NCBI RefSeq assembly: GCF_958295425.1
Contig: NC_081142.1
Coordinates: 4,234,917 to 4,298,916, forward strand
Source: Solea solea
Taxonomy: Eukaryota > Chordata > Actinopteri > Pleuronectiformes > Soleidae
Length of the DNA: 64,000 nucleotides
Direction: 5' to 3'
Made by a program: the position numbers and the translations under genes. This document shows, piece by piece, positions 49,594 to 62,404 of the stretch (positions are counted from its first letter, which is position 1; each line of letters begins with the position of its first letter). The notes beneath the pieces are model-generated. The model was not told the origin of the DNA and searched no databases. It saw only the letters and a list, made by a program, of their open reading frames with translations.

Positions 49594-49661
49594 ATGGACA
49601 AGATGAACCACAGCTCAGCTGAGGCAGAGACTGAAACCATAGAACCACTGCGTTACCTCAG
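49594..49661 (+). CDS. Partial: probable 5' coding exon of an unidentified gene
   Basis: An ATG at 49594 opens 22 codons (beginning MDKMNHSSAEAETETIEP and ending YLR across the junction) and runs into a strong AG/GTAAGA donor at 49661, leaving phase 2. Upstream, TTTCTCCTTTCTCATTTAG at 49556-49574 could be an acceptor, which would make this exon 2 with the upstream GC-richer segment as 5'UTR. Promoter-like elements lie at 49182-49290. I do not recognise the protein. The remaining exons are not visible in the following 14 kb, so the gene would continue past the window. It could also be chance. Confidence 0.4.
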
Positions 49662-50173
49662 GTAAGACACCTGCCAATTTCTCATGCATTGCTCTCTTAC
49701 TGCTTCTCTGCTCCTACAGCTCCCACTGATGTTTTTGTGTGTGTGTTTTGTGCTGCCCTTTCATTCTGTTTGTTTTACAGTCACATGACATGACAGAAGT
49801 ACTCTGAAATCAATACAATGTGCAGAAAGAGATGCATAGAGGTGGACATAATTAGAGAGGAGAGGCAAGAGATCTCCTTACGAGCGGTCTGATGTACTTT
49901 TGAAGATCTGAGGCAAGGGTGGGTTAGGGTGAGGGAGATAAATAATCATTGTCCATCCCCCCAAAAAAAAGTCATAGTTTGCTTGATCAGTCTCAAATTT
50001 CCTTCATTTCTCCCGTTCCAATCTTCAAACTGGATTACACTGATGAGAGATTATTAAATCGGGAAGTCAATTTTCAGGCAACATATTTTCAGCCAAACCA
50101 GTAATAAGATCCCTCAGTATCTCTGAGGATCAGAAAAAATAATCAGTTTATTACGCAAGTGAAGATTATTGAG

Positions 50174-50174
<1 letters not shown>

Positions 50175-50216
<42 letters not shown>
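50175..50216. repeat. TG microsatellite
   Basis: Twenty-one uninterrupted TG units, the longest dinucleotide run in the window. Confidence 0.95.
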
Positions 50217-50217
<1 letters not shown>

Positions 50218-50920
50218 CCCATGACTGCCTCTGTGGCACCAGTTTTAGCCTCTGAGTGACACTCTTTGAATTTTGAACCATAGTTAAGGACACACAAGCT
50301 GCAGATGTGCATATTGATTATACTCTTATTTGGTTTCCATTTAGACTCTGAGAGTCTGTTGTCCTTCCAGGCTGCAGAACACTGAGTCAACAGCCCTGTG
50401 AAGCTCAAATAAAAGCAGGTTCACATAATCAATATTGGCTACAGAGATAAAATAGAGAAATAATAATTTGCTAGAGTAGAATTTCCATGACACATAAAGG
50501 TGTTATAGTGATAATAATAGCCGCCCTCCCCCCTCTTTAAAATGTGCAGGGGTGTTATTGTGTGTGATGACAGGAGTCATCAAGTGCCCGAATTCTTTAT
50601 GGCCCTGTTGTTTCTGTCTCTGCTTAATCGTCTGTAAACTGGCTGTGTTGTCACTCAGGATGAAACATCATTGTTCCATTTCTTCATTAATGAACGTCAA
50701 ACAGTGTGATGTGCCTAATGTGGCCGGGCACATATGGCACCGCTTCCTTTTCTGTTGATTGTTTTTAAAAAACACAATAAATCACTCAGTGAGTCTCTGA
50801 TGGATTTTTACAGACGGCGCTCAAAGATCGTTATATTGAGAACTCGTATGTTTGCTGTAACTCACACTGGCTACCACTGAGGGCTCCTGCTAATCACTTA
50901 CAATACGTTATTGCCAATTA

Positions 50921-50940
50921 GTGTGTGTGTGTGTGTGTGT
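50921..50940. repeat. GT microsatellite
   Basis: Ten uninterrupted GT units. Confidence 0.9.
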
Positions 50941-51186
50941 ATGTACATGCATACACATACAATAGACTCATTTCCATTCTTTCCCCTTGTGTAGACATTT
51001 GAGCAGCTACTTAAATATAGTGCTCCCACCTTCATCAGCATCTATCTCTGTCTTTATGAATAATTAGCAAAAAAGAAAAGCCATCTGTTTGAATACATGC
51101 ATATTGTTTGTGTAAATATCCTTTTATTTATGTACGCATGTCCATGAGATTGATGTAAAAAAACTGCTTTTGAATGTGATAAAACT

Positions 51187-52070
51187 GCTATACTATACTA
51201 CGCTATACTACACTACACTATACTATACTATACTGCACTATACTATACTATACTACGCTATACTATACTGCACTATACTATACTATACTATACTGTACTG
51301 CTCTATACTATACTATACTATACGGCACTATACTATACTGCACTATACTATACTATACTGCACTGCACTGTACTATACTATACTGCACTATACTATACTA
51401 TACTATACTGCACTATACTATACTGCACTATACTATACTATACTATACTGCACTATACTATACTATACTATACTGCACTGTACTATACTATACTGTACTG
51501 TACTATACTATACTATACTACACTATACTGCACTATACTATACTATACTGCACTATACTATACTATACTACGCTATACTATACTGCACTATACTATACTA
51601 TACTATACTGTACTGCTCTATACTATACTATACTATACGGCACTATACTATACTGCACTATACTAAACTATACTGCACTGCACTGTACTATACTATACTG
51701 CACTATACTATACTATACTATACTGCACTATACTATACTGCACTATACTATACTATACTATACTGCACTATACTATACTATACTATACTGCACTGTACTA
51801 TACTATACTATACTATACTATACTATACTGCACTATACTATACTGCACTATACTATACTATACTATACTGCACTACACTATACTATACTATACTGCACTA
51901 TACTATGCTATACTGCACTATACTATACTGCACTATACTATACTATACTATACTGCACTATACTGCACTATACTATACTATACTGCACTATACTGCACTA
52001 TACTATGCTATACTATACTATACTATACTATACTATACTATACTATACTATACTATACTACACTACACTC
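51187..52070. repeat. Pentanucleotide (TACTA/CACTA/TACTG) satellite with 315-bp internal duplication
   Basis: Nearly 900 bases are built of 5-base units, mostly TACTA, with TACTG, CACTA and CACTG variants and rare CGCTA, CTCTA and CGGCA forms. Rare variants recur at an offset of exactly 315 bases: CGCTA at 51256 and 51571, CTCTA at 51301 and 51616, CGG at 51323 and 51638. The blocks about 51216-51494 and 51531-51809 therefore match over about 280 bases, with one visible substitution (TACTATACTA versus TACTAAACTA). The array has no stop in one plus frame because the 15-base cycle lacks one, giving a meaningless Tyr/Thr/Leu-rich translation. Confidence 0.97.
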
Positions 52071-52121
52071 AAACACACAAAGAAATCTATTGCAACTTTT
52101 CGATACTTTGACCATCATTAG

Positions 52122-52600
52122 GCAAGGCAAGTTTATTTGTGTAGCACCATTCATACACTAGACACTATAATGACATTAAATCGCGAGTGATAAAAGTGTG
52201 ATTTGCCATTAAAAAGTGTTTTTAAATGTATGCACTTAAGTAAGAGTATTTAAGAATTTAAGTAATGATTTAAATGTGCTGACAGTCTGAGCAGACCTCA
52301 CATATTCAGGAAGTTTACCCCACAGGTGAGGAACAGGGTCACAGTAAAACTGACCCTGATATAGGATATAAGACCATTCATTGGAAAATCTGGAGGCAAT
52401 GTGCTGCCAAAATAAGTACTTCAGGTTTATTGGCCTTTGTTTTTCTTAGAATAATTTGGGGGAAGAAAATTACAATATGGCCTTGTTTATAGTAACCCAA
52501 CATGTTGCAATATATTGTAATGCCATCCCTGTATGGGGATGTGTATCATATCATCAGATTCTTGCCAATATGCCGCGTTAATAATTTGGCAACTTTTAGG
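52122..52600. repeat. Degenerate teleost repeat (AGGCAAGTTTATTTGTGTAGC type)
   Basis: GGCAAGGCAAGTTTATTTGT followed by GTAGCACCATTCATACAC is a diverged form of a common fish retroelement-derived repeat, and the following CAGACCTCACATATTCAGGA block fits the same element. It starts about 50 bases after the pentamer satellite. Confidence 0.45.
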
Positions 52601-53573
52601 TTGGGGTGTATCAGGCTGTACCTTTAGCTTTAATTCACACAAGGTATGAAAATGAATTTCACCAGCATGTATGCAGTAGACGTTGTTCTATGTAAAGGGC
52701 AGGCGTTGTTGGAGCGCCTCAGTACACGAGATGCTGAAGGATGTAGAAAAACTTGTAGTAAATGTGAGCAGGGTTTCTGAGTCAGCTCGGCCTTGGATCT
52801 GTCTGAGTCACATCCACAAAGCAAATTCAGTGTGTGTATTATTTCTGCGAAAAAGGAGACTTGACCTCTGTCTCTGAAAGAAAAATTGACCTTTTTTTTC
52901 TCACCACTACAAGTTATTTTCAGAGAAACTAGAGAAAGCCCCAAACTGCAAAGGCGAAGTCATTATAATTTCAACATCAATTTCTTTTCTTCAACTTTTT
53001 TCTTGCCTCCCTCATTTCAGATCCTTGTTGCCAATTCCCTTGTTGGCAGCTCCATTTGCCTGTATGACAACTCTGGCATTTATAGGCCAGATGTAATGAG
53101 TGGGACAGAGAGCTGGGTATGCAGGGAGGCGTGAGAAAAGACGGGAGAGATGATTTGCTGCCTGTGGAGTGTTTGTCCACAGTTTTTCTCATCCATTATA
53201 TTGAGTTTATTGAGAAATCTCTGTCATTATGTTTGAGAGCGGCGCATGTGTTGGAGTGTGTGTTCAACGGGAAGCAGAATGACGACCGATGCCTGGTTTC
53301 CAGTGAATGATAGAATCTGTAATGTAAAAAGTATGCTATTTATAACTGTTGCCCCAGAGGGATCACGTACAAAGGTAACGTGTGAGGAAAGATGATTAAA
53401 AATGGAACAATACAGCTGCATATGCATTATACAGAGTTAATGAGTTAAAGCGTAGACGTGACAGTAGAATACAGAATAGAATAGAAGTCAATTCTACAGT
53501 AATAAGAGCAAAGACTCAGTAATGTTCATAGTTCTGTGTCCGAACATGATCTGACAATGATAACATGCTGATC

Positions 53574-54055
53574 TTAAAGTGGAACTTTGCAAGTGTGGTG
53601 CGCTTTTTTTCCCCCTTCTTTTTTCTCTACGGAGCTCCCCCTACAGTTTTGGAGTGCATATTACTATTGCATACCACTGACACCACTTTATCCTCACCGC
53701 TCCCTGGTCCTGCTCATGTACATTTGTTTTCAACACAGCGACCACAAGAGCCTCGCTCCATCTAATTTGTATCACGATTAACATGCACAGCGGGTACGAA
53801 ACCCACAGAACCACAGCACCATTCATTTTTCTGTGACATAAAGGTCAACAGGAAACTGATTCAATATGCATTACCTTACAGAGACATACAGCGCCACCTA
53901 TGGAGGTGGAGTAAGACGTACATGGCCTATAAATCAATTTTCTCCTTTCTCCTCCGCAAGTACTGTCTTAGCTTGATTAAACTGTGCATGCAAATGCACT
54001 AAATCAGTCCAAAACTGTTAAATTTGGGTACAAATCCTGCATAGTTCTGCTTTAA
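53574..54055. mobile_element. 482-bp MITE-like element with TTAA-bearing inverted ends
   Basis: The left end TTAAAGTGGAACTTTGCA is mirrored at the right end, whose reverse complement is TTAAAGCAGAACTATGCA (15 of 18 identical). The interior includes GGAGCTCCCCCTACAGTTTT and an ACAGCGCCACCTATGGAGG segment of the kind found in fish repeats. No coding capacity. Confidence 0.65.
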
Positions 54056-55867
54056 ATCTATGTTTTCAGTTTTCAGAGTGCCATCAGTTGAAAAAGAAGA
54101 GTGACCACTGACACATTTTCAAACCGGTGGAGATGGTGGCTGTGGCAATGATGGAAAAGCATAATGTTACCTGACACGGTTACATCATGGTGTGACTGAG
54201 CCACTCAAAGATTTACGGTTCTACTTTCATAACACTTGTTCTTTCCAAAGCAGGTTTGAGAGCACTCGACTCTCACAAGAGAGGCTTTTATTTGACTCAG
54301 TGAAACAGAGAGCTGTGTTGTAACCAGGCACCCACCATTATCTCATGTGGCAGGTTCACGCTGTGCTTTAATTAGCTACTAATCAAGCTATTATTGCTGC
54401 TTAAATGTGATATGCTCATTTGATATTCACAATAAATAAACCCAGAGTAAAAGTTAAAAAATCATTTTATTACCGTATGTATATATATATATATATATAC
54501 ATACATATATATACATATGTATACATTTAAAATCAAATAATGTGTAGCCTCTTGTCCACTGTGTGGGATGAACGAGTGTATTTAATTACATGCGTAGATG
54601 CGTCGTCGGCTTTTTCCCGCAGATTTTGCTCACCAAAAAGCTGGCACGAAAAGTGTGGGTCTCTGTGACGGGGTGAGGGTGGTTGGAAGAGGTAGAGGGT
54701 TACAATAAACAACAATGAAAGCCAGATTTCAATCTGTTGCAGTTCATTTCACAGCTGAACAGTAATGCCACACCTCTGAGTGTTCTTCATACCCAGCATG
54801 AGAGCCTTTGCAGTAGTGCTTTAAAGTGCAGCATGATTTGAGATCTGTGTGGAGCTGATCCAGGCTAAATCAGCATTGATTTGATTTGGATTTGACACTG
54901 TCTCAAATGGTGGACACTGTGTCTCCTTTTTCTTTATAAAAAACTCACCACTTTTAATTGTTACACCCTCGTCTTTATTTCTTTATTTTTATTTCTTTAT
55001 TTTTTTTTATTTATCTCAGTTGTTGGCAGGAGTCATGGCTGTTCTCGGGGAATGTGAGGCGAAAGAGAGAAGCGTTCTCATGGTGACAGAATCGGAGCGA
55101 TGCCCACTCACAAGTAGCCCTATGTCGTCTCCGTGGGGGATAACAAAGTCAGCATACACACAGAGATCAAGAGCAGAGAGACTAAAATAGAAAGACAGGG
55201 GAGAGGAGAGCAAATTCTGATGGAGGTAAAAGACAAAAAAACACTTGTTGTAGCCCAGCAAACCTGATAATAAGATCCAATGAGGGTGTCTTCGCACTTA
55301 TTGCCACTTGTCACTCATGTTACTTTTGCACCAGCTGTCCACACCCTCGCACAGGTGGTCTTTTAAAGCTGCAGTGTGTTGATTTCCGTCGTTGTTCTGC
55401 CTCTGTTATTAGCTAGTTCCAGCTCATTTACAGTAATGTTTATTAATGTGCATTTTCCCTCTTAACTAAACCAGTAAAAAAATAAAATAAAATAAAAGCG
55501 CTGCGTCTTTAGCTGCCTGCTTGCTTTACTTTGTATTGTATTGTATTGTAATTGTTGCGTTTCCTACTTCATTTGCCATGATTCGAAGAATGACACCTTG
55601 AATGTTGTTGTTGTTGAATAATGCAGCTCCTGTGTAAAAAGAAAGAAAAGAAGCATCTTCACATAAAAAGGGGCACTGGCGACGTAAAGAGTGGCAAAAT
55701 CAAAAGAGTACGACAGGAAGCTACATCACAGTAACACATAAAAATAAGACTTCTTAAAGTGCATGCAAAAGAAAGAACATAAAACACATCGTAAAGGGTT
55801 AGTATTATAATCTATACATTAGAAATCACATGCACATATATATGGATGAGAACATAAACTAAACCTG

Positions 55868-56136
55868 GGCCACACAGTTGGTGTAGTGGTTAGCACTTCT
55901 CCCCATGTGTGTGTGTGTGTGTGTGTGTTTTTCTCCAGGTCCAAAAACATGGAATATGGGGATTAGGTGAATTGGTCACTCTAAATTGACTGTAGGTGTG
56001 ACAGTGAGAGTGAATGGTTGTTTGTCTCTATATGTGGCCCTGCCATGGACTGGCGAACTACCCCGCCTATCGCCCTATGTCAGCTGAGATGGGCGACCCT
56101 CCTGTGGAGGATAAAGTGATAGAAGATAAACTGAAC
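55868..56136 (+). repeat. Teleost non-LTR-type 3' repeat
   Basis: It shows GGTGTAGTGGTTAGCACTTC, a GT microsatellite (55906-55928), AATTGACTGTAGGTGTGACA and a GTGGAGGATAAAGTGATAGA end, the order expected for this very common fish repeat. No reading frame is retained. Confidence 0.65.
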
Positions 56137-57719
56137 ACAAGTCACTTCCTGTGTGCACTCTGTGACACGAGATCGAAACACTGCTATACTGAGAAACACA
56201 GTATAGCATGAGTCATGCGGAGCTGATAGACTTAAATAGCATTTTGTGAACACGTTGTGTAAAAGGACACACAGTATCTTTATATATAAAAGTCTTAAAT
56301 CTTGTTTCCATCTCAGCACTCAAGATTGTTGCAGGAGCACGCGATTGAACATTAAATTGAACTTGCAGAAAGAAAATAACAAGGAGTTGACTGTTAAAAT
56401 GAAGTGTTATACATCGCGTTGATTTGTGGAAATGCATTTTTTGTCCTTGTGAGGTTTTGTCTATGTGTATTATTGTGTCTCCAGCTGGATCTCCTTGTTT
56501 GTGAGCATTACAGCATGTTGAGTGTGTACCACCGTTTGCAGCCAGGAACGCTCTCCCAGTTTCCAGTAATTGGGTTCGCTCTCTCGCTCTCTCGCTCTGC
56601 TGAGTTCTGTTTGTGGCTCTGTTTTGTTTCCCCCGTTGGAGGAGGAGGACTGTCAGTGAATTCTGGTTATGTAAATGACTCATCTTTTCTTTTTAACACG
56701 TTCTCCCAGTTCACTGATGTATTATTAACAAGTCGCCTTCTGAGAGTCGAGATAAAACTCCGGGAATAATTATGCTCAGAACACAGATGTTATGCCTGTA
56801 TTATAATTATTGACTATAAGGTCCATGAAAGAGTGTTTTTAGTGTTTTGTTTGCCAAGAGATTAATGACACAAAGAAATGATGTGTTCGCCCTCACTTAG
56901 CAACACCTCTCAGTCAAAGCCCAGATTTAAGTCTATTTTTCGCTGCTTTTCTGGCACCTGGAACGAGACATTTGTAGACGGTACAGGCCAATTCTTTTCC
57001 CTGGGAGGCTTTGATGGATAGTTGCTAAGGCTGAACTCCCTCATGGCCTCTGAGTCGGTGGGTTAATGGTGATGCTGAAAGAGAGACATGGTGAAAAGGG
57101 AAAGCAACCTGCAGAGCCGGACAAAGGAACCCACTGACAACCAAATGTTTACCCCAGAGAGGGAAGATGAAGACCCAGGAGGGAATGAGACAATGAAATA
57201 CTGATAGATGGACGTGAGTCGGTGATTTGCCTTTTATTCATTTTGTTTTTTATTCCTTTTGTTTACGCTTCCTTACAGAGCTGCATGATATAGGGGGGAA
57301 AGAAAGACAGGAAGTCTGACAACACACAAACAACACATCTGAAAAGCAAGATCCCACTGCCACTGAATTCCTGCAGTAATGAACAATCTCATCATAAAGC
57401 TGCTTCGTAACACATTTTATCTTTATCCTTTGATATGGATATTGCACTTGGTTGCATTGCAATGTTTATCATTCTATGGCCTACTTCCATATGTGCATTT
57501 GTTTGAATGAGCTCACATCTGTATGTGTCTACTTTGTTTTCCTCTAACAACAAAACTAAAATGAATCTTAATCTTAGGTTAGGTAAGGTTAGGTTTAGGG
57601 TGAACATTATTGTTCTCAAGGCGGTTAATTGTCTTTGAATACAAACAACTGCTTAAAACAAAAGAGCAGGTACAGATAATTGAAAATGCTGCACACAGGA
57701 AGTGATTCATTTTATGTCC

Positions 57720-57720
<1 letters not shown>

Positions 57721-57752
<32 letters not shown>

Positions 57753-57753
57753 G
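57721..57753. repeat. GACA tetranucleotide microsatellite
   Basis: Eight GACA units. GACA/GATA repeats are common in fish genomes. Confidence 0.95.
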
Positions 57754-58084
57754 GAGTCTATGCCAAAAAAACACAAAAAGTTCCTACAAAAAGTTTCAGG
57801 AGACAATTCTTAACCCCTCTGTTGCTGCTGTTTACTCACAAATGCTCCCTAAGTTTCTTTTCCCATTAATTTTATTTGATATATTTCATAATTTATCTTT
57901 TAACAATTGAATTGCACTTGCTACGATAAGATTTCTTGTAGATCTGTTTTTTGTGGGGGTCTAAACCGCCTTCTTGAAGGAAGCAGTTCACACTGGGAAT
58001 ACAGTGGAGACAGATCACTCGTCTTTTTGATATTTCTCTTAGCTGCATCTGTGGTTTGACTTGCTGTATTAACCACTCTGGACA

Positions 58085-58262
58085 CAGGATAGCAGCAAAA
58101 GTGAAAGGGAAGGTCTACAAGATGGAGGTGAAACCTTATACTGTCTAAAAGACAGGAGGTGGAGCTGGAGGTGGCAGAGCTGAAGATACGGAGATTTGTG
58201 TTGGGAGTGACCAGGATGGACAAGGTTAGAAATGAGCATATGAGATGTGTCAAGCCAGCGTA
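58085..58262 (+). mobile_element. Non-LTR retrotransposon reverse-transcriptase C-terminal relict
   Basis: Plus-strand pieces read KVKGKVYKMEVKPYTV, then after a stop KRQEVELEVAELKIRRFVLG followed by VTRMDKVRNEHMR. This resembles the conserved segment downstream of the reverse-transcriptase core in fish LINE ORF2 proteins (VYKTVVRP ... VAELKMLRF ... MDKIRNEHIR pattern). Stops and truncation at both ends make it inactive. The clade (RTE-like or other) is uncertain. Confidence 0.65.
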
Positions 58263-60469
58263 AGGGACTTTGGAATGCTTTTAAATGTTTAATTGTTTAT
58301 ACTTTTATATTTCAGCAATACTTTATTTTTTAAACTTTTTAAAAAAGTTTCATTTCTATTATTGCGATGAAGAGCACAGCATATGTCACCAGGAGTGACC
58401 GTCAGATGGTAGAATATTTTTTCTCCCACAGTAGTTTGAAGAGCGGTCTGTGTTCTCGGGGGTCAGTGTCGTGGTCAGTGATGACGTACGGAGACATCTC
58501 TGGGGGAGCTTTTTCCTGGGTGCGTGTCATCTTCTCCTATAATGATAGCTCCATCCTTCAAGCTTCAGTCTTCAGTCTCTCATTCCTCTGCACTTCACTC
58601 ATAACACATTACCAACACACACACATATGTACATACATAATCATGAGCTCAATGAACATCTTATTCCACCCACATATTTACCGATTTACACGCCTGCAGA
58701 CCCTGTGTAATGATTTCAAACTGTGTCCCATCATTAACCCTTAGAACACGGAGCATGCCGGCTGCTTTTGTCCATTACTATGTTTAAACAATGTGCATTA
58801 TTATATTTTCTTTGAAGCCTGAACATGTGACCTAAAAATACACACCCCCAGGATCTGTGACGCTGGAGCTCCAAGGGTTAATCAACAGCCACTACATATC
58901 GTCTGTTGATTTTATTTATTTTATTTTTTTTGAGATTCATTTTCAGCCTGGGATCTTCTGAATTCTTCTTCAGTGGTTGTATGAGATACTGACACATCCA
59001 TTCTGCCTTTATCAAGCACGCCAACACGTCCGTGGATGAGGCTGAACGTAGACACAGAGCCATGATTTAAGCCATGCACTATAAATATATAAATCTATAA
59101 ATCTACACTTACTTAGACTACAATATTTTAATATAATTGCTGCTGTTCTTGATATTTTTCAGCTTTTTCTGGCTGGAAACTGAAGTTTTTTAAATCAGTG
59201 ATTTTACATCACAGCACACAGCAGCTGTGGATCCACTGGTGCCTTTACCAGTAAGCTTGAATGTGTTATTTTGTGAGTTTGGAGTTTGAAATCCTATAGT
59301 ATATATACTAGCAGCTCCTGTGTTCCTGTGAGCTAAAAACATTGATTTTCTCTATGGACTTTGATTCAGAAAAGTAAAAACTTTACAAATACAGATTTCA
59401 GCCACTTCTGCAGTGGCTTCACTTTTCAAATTCAATGATTTTCGTCATTGGAACAGGTTCCATGTTGGCAGCAGTGACCGAAGCAGACTTTATAAAATAA
59501 TTAAAGTTCCTCCTTGCTGGTTCGTCTGTCCTGCCTCTTCCTCACACATCTGTGGCTGCTCTTTACCCCCCTCATCATCTCAGAGGGAGACGAGCAAAAC
59601 TGACTAAACGCACATTACAATCCGAGCGCTATTTCTCACGTCTTACACATGCAAACAAAAATCCACCACTCCTCACACACGGCACCCCGTGAAGCTCCTC
59701 TAGCTGCACAGCATGTGTGACATTCTGTTCCTAATGTATGGGAAAAGGCCACATGTGCATATATTACAGCCTGGCCTGTCAGTGCAAAAGCCATTGTTAG
59801 CCCGAGGCTACAGTCGCACAGACACAGACCTTTAACAAACTCTTCTGTCAGTGAGAAGCAATTCTAGGGGCCGAGTCTAACGCTGGGGACAAAGTTTGAG
59901 CAGCAGCTCAAATTTAATGTGCATTTTTGTCACATGTGACGCAACAACTGGCCACGGGGGCTGGTTAATCTTCATCATCCATTTGCATCTTCTTTAGAGA
60001 GACTTTCAGTGCATTTTGGAATTGATATACTCATCTGTGGAGGACATTGTGTCTGGGCCCCACAGTGCTCTATAGTCATACCTCTCCATAGCTCCACAGT
60101 ATTTTGCAGCCTTTTTATCTCAGTATAAATCCTGGTCATGCATTTATCTACATTTTTTGCTAAGTACTACAGGGGTCAGAGCTTTGGGAGACTCGGGAAC
60201 TCCCTGTCAGATGAAATATGACAAGGAAAGTCAGTCGCTGCCTTTAAATGAGACTTTAACTCGAGTTTTTGGTTGGTCGTACTCATGTTTTAGTGTTTTT
60301 ATACTTTGTTTGTGTTTTTTTCATAGTATATCCCAAGATCATCATCCTCACTGTTTTTATTCAAAGAATCTCATTGTGGTCATCATCTCTGACATTAGCC
60401 TCGGCTTCTTTACGTCTCCCACACATTTCTCCCGACCACCTGCCGCTATCTAAGCGTCAAAAACACACA

Positions 60470-60680
60470 CAAACGCAAACATGTTTTTATATCTTAGTGG
60501 GGACACATCATAGATATAAAGCATTTTCTAGCCCCTTACCCTAACCTTAACTACCACAATTACACCAAAAACCCAGGTCTAACCCTGTCTAACCCTAAAA
60601 ACCTTTAAAAATCCCTTTAAAGTTGTGGGGACCAGACAAAATGTCCTCTCAAAGTTGTACATTCACACACACACACACAG
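60470..60680. repeat. Teleost repeat with CTAACCCTAA stretches and CA runs
   Basis: ATATCTTAGTGGGGACACAT, several CTAACCCTAA-like words and GTTGTGGGGACCAGACAAAA occur in the order of a widespread fish repeat, flanked by CA runs (60664-60679). A GT run at 60791-60817 follows. Confidence 0.55.
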
Positions 60681-60789
60681 CTGTGAAAGGTCGGCCGAAT
60701 GCCAATTTCAATGTGATGGCTCTCTGGTCCCTCTCATGGTTCCCTCTACTGCTGTGCTCATCAATTATACATAGTGCATTGTGTAGATC

Positions 60790-60790
<1 letters not shown>

Positions 60791-60817
<27 letters not shown>
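60791..60817. repeat. GT microsatellite
   Basis: Thirteen GT units directly followed by CAGGTGTGGGCCTGGTGTGG. Confidence 0.95.
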
Positions 60818-60820
<3 letters not shown>

Positions 60821-61014
60821 GTGTGGGCCTGGTGTGGGCCTGCAGTAGAAATCAGAAGCAAAACCACTTGCTGACAGATTCATGAGCAAACACGAGGGTC
60901 TGGAGAAACAGAGAGTCACAGCAGCTCTGTGGTTTTTGAATTCGTGCTTATGAGCGTGCTCTCGGCTGTTGATGTGTGCTGTGTGTTCTGTATCATCATA
61001 GGAGGATGATGAGG

Positions 61015-61041
61015 GAGGAGGAGGAGGAGGAGGAGGAGGAG
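61015..61041. repeat. GGA/GAG trinucleotide repeat
   Basis: About nine GAG units, continuing into GAGCGAGAGCGA. Non-coding by context. Confidence 0.9.
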
Positions 61042-61598
61042 AGCGAGAGCGATCACTTGATGTGAAGGGAGTTCACAGAGAGTGGAGTAAGCAGCGGCAG
61101 AAACGGCATTGTTTTGTCCACCCATGGTTTAGCCCGGGGAGTCTTTCTCTCTCTCGCTCTCTCTCACTTGCCTTCCACTCGCGAAGCTGCAAAACAGATC
61201 CATAAAGTGAAGGCAGGAAAAGGAGATTAGTCGGATTAGTCATCTTTTGTATCTGAAGGAGATGGGAGGAAATGAGGCACCGCGCTCTCCTGCTGGGGCT
61301 TCAAAATCTGCAGTGGGGACACTAATGGTGCCATGTTTTCATCATCAGTCCCTCACTTTGAGTTCTTTTCTGCTTTTCATTATATTTTTTTACGCTAAGC
61401 AGAAAACAAAACTGCTCTCTCTTTGAGCTCTGACAACAGGATTGAAGAAACGCAGGCTTCTTATCGGACCCTCTCTCAATCACCCAGAGCTGAAATGGAC
61501 ATTTTGATGTAAAACCTGTAAATATGATGTCAAAACTAATTACACTAATCCACAGAAGCCTCTGCTTTCAGTGTTTTACTCTTTGCAACTGGGATGAA

Positions 61599-61622
61599 AG
61601 AAGAAGAAGAAGAAGAAGAAAA
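61599..61622. repeat. AAG trinucleotide repeat
   Basis: About eight AAG units with no surrounding gene structure. Confidence 0.9.
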
Positions 61623-62404
61623 GAGCTTGATTTACAGAGCTATATTACTCTGTCTCCAAAACCTGTGTTTTGCTCCAGCTTTCTCTTTACGACTTTGAAC
61701 ATAAAGAGAAAAACAGGAACCACCAGGGACACGAGAGATGTCTGTGGCCTTTTTTAATTTGACAGCTGAACCTGCTGTGCTGCTCCTCCCCAAGGAAGGA
61801 GGAACTGGCAAGGGATGAGGCGCAGAGAGGGAGAGATGCAAGAGTTGCAGCATACACAGCCCTCAAGCTCATAACACCTCCGACTTAAGCTTTAAATTTA
61901 TGCCACATTACTAAACAACGTCATTTGTACAGTAGTAAATATCTGGTGAAGCGGTAAACTTGCAGTCATCAGCACTAAAGCCAGCCGTTGTCTTTTCTTG
62001 CCTCTAATTGTCAAGTTGCAAGTTTTTCTTTCTGAACCTGGTGTTGAGACAGATTAAATTCCTCCGCCGTGCTGCTGATACAGATTTAATGGAATATGAG
62101 CTGTGAGTTGCACAGATCTTCCTGACTGATTAAATGGAAGAGAAAGAATCGCTTGGCTTTTGCCATCGCACTCACAAATCTCCGCTCAGTAAATCCACTT
62201 TACCTCAGAAAGACTAATAGTATTTGTTTCACTGTCAGATAAGATAAGAATCATACGATAATGCATCACATGCTTCAAAAGTCAAAAACATGACATCGCT
62301 GAGGATTTACACTCAAATTTATGTACAAATAAATGTGTCATTAACATTTGAATCAGGTGTGTTGGAGCAGGGAAACATCTAAATCATGGCAGTGGGTCCC
62401 CAGG

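Noticed and set aside
51170..52111. A 313-codon open frame on the plus strand
   Set aside because: It is the translation of the pentamer satellite; a 15-base cycle without stops gives an endless Tyr/Thr/Leu pattern. Not a gene.
60540..60610. CTAACCCTAA words suggesting an interstitial telomeric repeat
   Set aside because: They are irregular and belong to a common fish repeat with GTGGGGACC flanks, not tandem TTAGGG units.
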